A stretch of 8,291 nucleotides of DNA from Deltaproteobacteria bacterium (GTDB lineage Bacteria > Myxococcota > B64-G9): the NCBI GenBank assembly GCA_030591745.1, contig JAUVAM010000122.1, forward strand, positions 1 through 8,291. Reading direction: 5' to 3'. The translations under genes were made by a program, and so were the position numbers. Position 1 is the stretch's first letter; each line of letters begins with the position of its first letter. Positions 5,896 to 8,291 of the stretch are shown in pieces. The notes below the pieces were generated by a model. The model was given only the letters and a program-made list of their open reading frames with translations, searched no databases and was not told the origin of the DNA.

Positions 5896-7962
5896 TCAAG
5901 ATGACTGGCGGGCCTGACGTCGGCTCATGAACCAACCGGCCAAGCCCAAAAGCAAGGCCAAAGCAGCCCATTCGGCGGGCTCCGGCGCTGCCCCGAAGCT
6001 GCCGCCGCCCTGCGGATAGGCCAGGCCCGAGACATCTTTGACCTGGGCCACGGCCACGTCCGCCTCAGTATTCGTGGAGGCCGCGGCGACTTTCTGTTTG
6101 GCCACGGCCACGAAGGCGGTCCATTGGGTCACCACCTTGTGTTTCAGACCCAGCTCGGTGATTTCTGTTTGCAGCTTGTCTTGTTCTTCCGTGCTGGCCT
6201 CGGGAGACTGCATGTCGAGCATGCGGTCGTGCACCAGGCTTCGGGCCCAGAGAACATCCAAGGCCTGTGAATGGGGGGCGGATTCGGGTAGTTCGATTTG
6301 CAATGGGAGCTGGATCGACTTGCCTTGCAGCCTGCCATGCAGGGTGACCTTGAGGCTTCCCGCTCGGGTGTAGCTCGCCAGGACCCGAAGGCGCTGTCCC
6401 CAGAAAAGGTCGGGCAACTTGGCCGGCGTGGGCTCGATCACGGGTGCCTGGCCCCAGTCGATTTGCAGATCGGTCAAGAAAGGCGCGTCCAAGCGCCGCA
6501 GCAAATCATCCGCCGCCTGCTCGGGGGTTTCGTCCGTGCGCACAAAGCGCGCCACACCGCGGCCGGCCCGGGCCATTTCTTCCAGGAGATAGCGGTTGAC
6601 CGCGTTGCCGATGCCCAGCGAGAAAAGCCGGGCCTGGCCCAGGCGCTCGCGAACCAGCCGGAGGACGTGCATGTCGTTGCCCACGTAGCCATCGGTGAGA
6701 AAGACCACGAGGCGCAAAGCATCTTTGACCGGGGCCGGATCGAGCGCGACCCGAATGCCGGAGCTCATCTCCGTGCCGCCGCTGCCATAAAGACCCTCCA
6801 CATAGCGGATGCCCTTCTCGATGTTTTCCTTGTTGGCCGAAAGGGGCTTGGCCGAGAACTCATCGGCGGCGGAGGAAAATCTCACGATGCGGAAAAAATC
6901 ATCCGGACGCAGACCTTTGAGGGCCTGACGCATCAGGCGCTTGGATGTGTCCAAGGGCATACCATGCATGGAGCCGGAACAGTCCAAGACGAAAATTAAC
7001 TCGCGGGCCTGGATGCGGTTCGGGTCGGCCTTGCCTGCGGGGGGTTCGATTTGCAGGCTCAAGACCCCGTGTCCGTCTTTGGCCCAGCTTGTCACCCCGG
7101 CGGTCAGGTTTTGGCCGCCAAGGCCGTAGCGCAGTTCGAAGTCCTGGTTGTCGATGGTGCGGCCTGAGGCAAGTCTGATAAGGCGCTTTGAGTGGGATGG
7201 CTCGTGCACGTCGATGACGTGCGAAGGGCTGTCGACCCATTGGATGGGCATGCCGCCGTCCAGGTGAACTATCAGACCGACCCGTTCGGGATCGATATGC
7301 CCGGGAGCCGCCAGGGGTGGGCTGGCCGGCAGGTTCCACTGACCCATCTTGATGGGCCTGGGCTCGCCTTCGTTTTGCCCTTGAGCCCCGGCAGGCAGGT
7401 AGCGGGGGCCCACCACCATGGGAAAATGATAGTGATAGGCGCCGTCGCGTTTGGGCACCGTATGGGCATAGCGAACTTCCACGGTGATCCGATCGTTGCC
7501 AGGCAGGTTGGCGATGCGCTGCGTGAAAACATTGGGGCGGTGCTGGGTCAAAAGCGCTGCTTGTTTGCCCTCGGCCTTGGCTTCTTCAAAGACTTGCTCG
7601 GCTTCTTCCTTCTTGCGGATTTTAGCCTCGACCACTTCTCGCGAGGTCTCAAAGCGCATGGCGTAGACGGCGGCGTTTTGAGGCAAAGGGAAAATGTATC
7701 GGGCGTGCATGGTCTGCGCGTAAGGGTTTTGAAACTGCTGTCTGAGTACGACCGTGGCCACGTCTCCATCGATCCATGTCTCCATGTCGGTTTTCAAAAG
7801 GGGCAAAGGCACTCTCATGCCCGCCACCTCGGCTTCCAGTGCCGCGCTCAGTTCGGCGTCGACGGCCTGGGCTGGAGGACGTCGTGTTTGGGCAGGGACC
7901 GCGGCGGCTGCAAGCAAGAGCCCCAGGAAGATGGCTAGATAACAGATTTTCGTCGTTTTCAT
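5896..7962 (-). CDS. Exported VIT/VWA-domain surface protein with PEP-CTERM (PEPxxWA-type) sorting tail
   Basis: The 688-residue product has a Sec signal peptide (hydrophobic about 8-22, cleavage likely after VPA, residue 24). A VIT domain follows (about 53-180; ARYIFPLPQNAAVYAMRFE, then YAHTVPKRDGAYHYHFPMVV). A von Willebrand A domain spans about 321-495 with a complete MIDAS metal site: DCSGS (Asp327, Ser329, Ser331), Thr397 in GSGGTEMSSG and Asp424 in LTDGYVGN. A C-terminal region ends in LGLKHKVVTQWTAFVAV, a segment typical of bacterial VIT/VWA proteins. The last 29 residues are a sorting tail: Gly-rich spacer, PEPAEWA (from 660), hydrophobic helix to about 680 and a basic cluster (RRQAR). 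No LPXTG motif is present. The protein is therefore expected to be exported, held in the inner membrane, then cleaved and moved to the surface by an exosortase. MIDAS-type VWA domains bind protein ligands through a divalent cation; the ligand here is unknown. AAGGAG five bases before ATG marks the start. It lies 21 bases downstream of an EpsI-like gene. Confidence 0.93.
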   Translation of the reverse strand: MKTTKICYLAIFLGLLLAAAAVPAQTRRPPAQAVDAELSAALEAEVAGMRVPLPLLKTDMETWIDGDVATVVLRQQFQNPYAQTMHARYIFPLPQNAAVYAMRFETSREVVEAKIRKKEEAEQVFEEAKAEGKQAALLTQHRPNVFTQRIANLPGNDRITVEVRYAHTVPKRDGAYHYHFPMVVGPRYLPAGAQGQNEGEPRPIKMGQWNLPASPPLAAPGHIDPERVGLIVHLDGGMPIQWVDSPSHVIDVHEPSHSKRLIRLASGRTIDNQDFELRYGLGGQNLTAGVTSWAKDGHGVLSLQIEPPAGKADPNRIQARELIFVLDCSGSMHGMPLDTSKRLMRQALKGLRPDDFFRIVRFSSAADEFSAKPLSANKENIEKGIRYVEGLYGSGGTEMSSGIRVALDPAPVKDALRLVVFLTDGYVGNDMHVLRLVRERLGQARLFSLGIGNAVNRYLLEEMARAGRGVARFVRTDETPEQAADDLLRRLDAPFLTDLQIDWGQAPVIEPTPAKLPDLFWGQRLRVLASYTRAGSLKVTLHGRLQGKSIQLPLQIELPESAPHSQALDVLWARSLVHDRMLDMQSPEASTEEQDKLQTEITELGLKHKVVTQWTAFVAVAKQKVAAASTNTEADVAVAQVKDVSGLAYPQGGGSFGAAPEPAEWAALALLLGLAGWFMSRRQARQSS
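5899..5985 (-). other. Coding segment for PEP-CTERM sorting signal
   Basis: This segment encodes residues 660-688 of the VIT/VWA protein. The three parts of an exosortase substrate tail are all visible: PEP followed by AEWA (matching the PEPxxWA variant), a hydrophobic stretch ALALLLGLAGWFM, and terminal arginines. A Gly-rich spacer (GGGSFGAA) precedes it. In known PEP-CTERM proteins, cleavage occurs at this motif. Confidence 0.8.
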
Positions 7963-7967
7963 GGTTT

Positions 7968-7973
7968 CTCCTT
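7968..7973 (-). promoter_or_regulatory. Shine-Dalgarno sequence of the VIT/VWA gene
   Basis: AAGGAG on the minus strand lies five bases before the ATG at 7962-7960. It fixes this start, which also yields a proper signal peptide. It sits in the 21-base gap after the upstream gene, so translation initiates independently within a shared transcript. Confidence 0.75.
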
Positions 7974-7983
7974 CAATGCGGTT

Positions 7984-8291
7984 TTAAAGCGCCGCGAACA
8001 GGGCTGCGTCAAAGGCCTGACAACGATCAGGTCGGGCCTGACAGAATTTCTCGGGGCTGATGCGTTCGGCGAGAGTCCAGCTGCCGCGCAAACCGCCCAT
8101 CCATCGCCAGACCACTTCACCGAGGCTTGCCGCACTTTCGCCTTGGGGGCCTAAGAAACTGGCGCGCACGTTCCAGGCTTGTCCTTCCGGACCGACGCTT
8201 CGCCAGCTGACCGCTGGCGGGGAATCGGGCAGCACGCCCAGTCGCTGGACTTTGTGGCCGGCACCGGCGAGGCAACGCTCGGGGCCGTGCA
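7984..8291 (-). CDS. C-terminal end of a probable exosortase-associated EpsI-like protein (or EpsI domain of an exosortase), partial
   Basis: The frame is open from the window edge to the TAA at 7986-7984, giving about 102 visible C-terminal residues. The first visible part, HGPERCLAGAG, resembles the EpsI-family (DUF3485) pattern His-x-Pro-x-x-Cys-Leu/Tyr-x-x-x-Gly, found in proteins that accompany exosortases or are fused to their C-terminus. It then reads VSWRSVG, VVWRWMGGLRGSWTLAERI and a tail ending DAALFAAL. The residue after the motif glycine is His where Trp is common in EpsI. No transmembrane segment lies in the visible part. The gene ends 21 bases before the VIT/VWA gene, whose product carries the kind of tail an exosortase cleaves, which supports the call. 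The exosortase core (membrane helices, catalytic Cys and Arg) would lie beyond 8291 and cannot be verified here. If the family call is wrong, this is an uncharacterised gene in the same operon. Confidence 0.6.
   Translation of the reverse strand, partial: HGPERCLAGAGHKVQRLGVLPDSPPAVSWRSVGPEGQAWNVRASFLGPQGESAASLGEVVWRWMGGLRGSWTLAERISPEKFCQARPDRCQAFDAALFAAL

Noticed and set aside
7192..7938. Plus-strand open frame of 248 codons opposite the VIT/VWA gene
   Set aside because: Antisense to the VIT domain and signal peptide of a clear gene; no domain or convincing ribosome binding site.
5896..7962. Sortase (LPXTG-like) target
   Set aside because: No LPXTG-like motif precedes the C-terminal helix; the motif at that position is PEPAEWA.

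Overview
The window is almost entirely protein-coding, with gaps of 8 to 24 bases between genes and no stretch of 300 bases without a gene. It looks like a high-GC Gram-negative chromosome, probably proteobacterial in the broad sense. The grounds are Sec-type signal peptides, a PEP-CTERM surface-sorting tail (so an outer membrane is expected), cobalamin-dependent MetH, and an OmpR-family regulator with its kinase. I cannot assign a genus or confirm a phylum. No RNA genes, insertion sequences, CRISPR arrays or attachment sites were seen.

Positions 1-3579, plus strand: the C-terminal two thirds of cobalamin-dependent methionine synthase (metH), cut at its 5' end by the window edge. It runs through the folate-binding barrel, the B12 cap and Rossmann domains and the reactivation domain. 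One missing A in an A-run near 1843-1846 breaks the reading frame and puts the last ~112 residues, including the AdoMet-binding motif, in another frame. Ten bases after the metH stop, behind a very strong ribosome binding site, lies an exported metal-dependent amidohydrolase resembling the N-terminal domain of FluG. The two are probably cotranscribed.

Positions 8291-3563, minus strand: a tight four-gene run. In transcription order it holds: the C-terminal end of a protein with an EpsI-like motif (exosortase-associated); a 688-residue exported VIT/VWA protein ending in a PEPxxWA-type PEP-CTERM tail; an OmpR-type response regulator; and a membrane histidine kinase with a periplasmic sensor domain. 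The kinase gene converges on the amidohydrolase gene and overlaps it by 17 bases.

The minus-strand run is the most interesting part. From memory of the families, some marine proteobacteria carry a 'dedicated sortase' locus: one sortase, one VIT/VWA target with an LPXTG tail, and a private response regulator/kinase pair (PdsR/PdsS). Here the same architecture appears with an exosortase-type tail, and apparently an exosortase-type processing gene, in place of sortase and LPXTG. The likely reading is a self-contained system that exports, processes and anchors a single MIDAS-bearing surface protein and senses envelope state through its own two-component pair. The processing-gene call rests on only about 100 visible residues.
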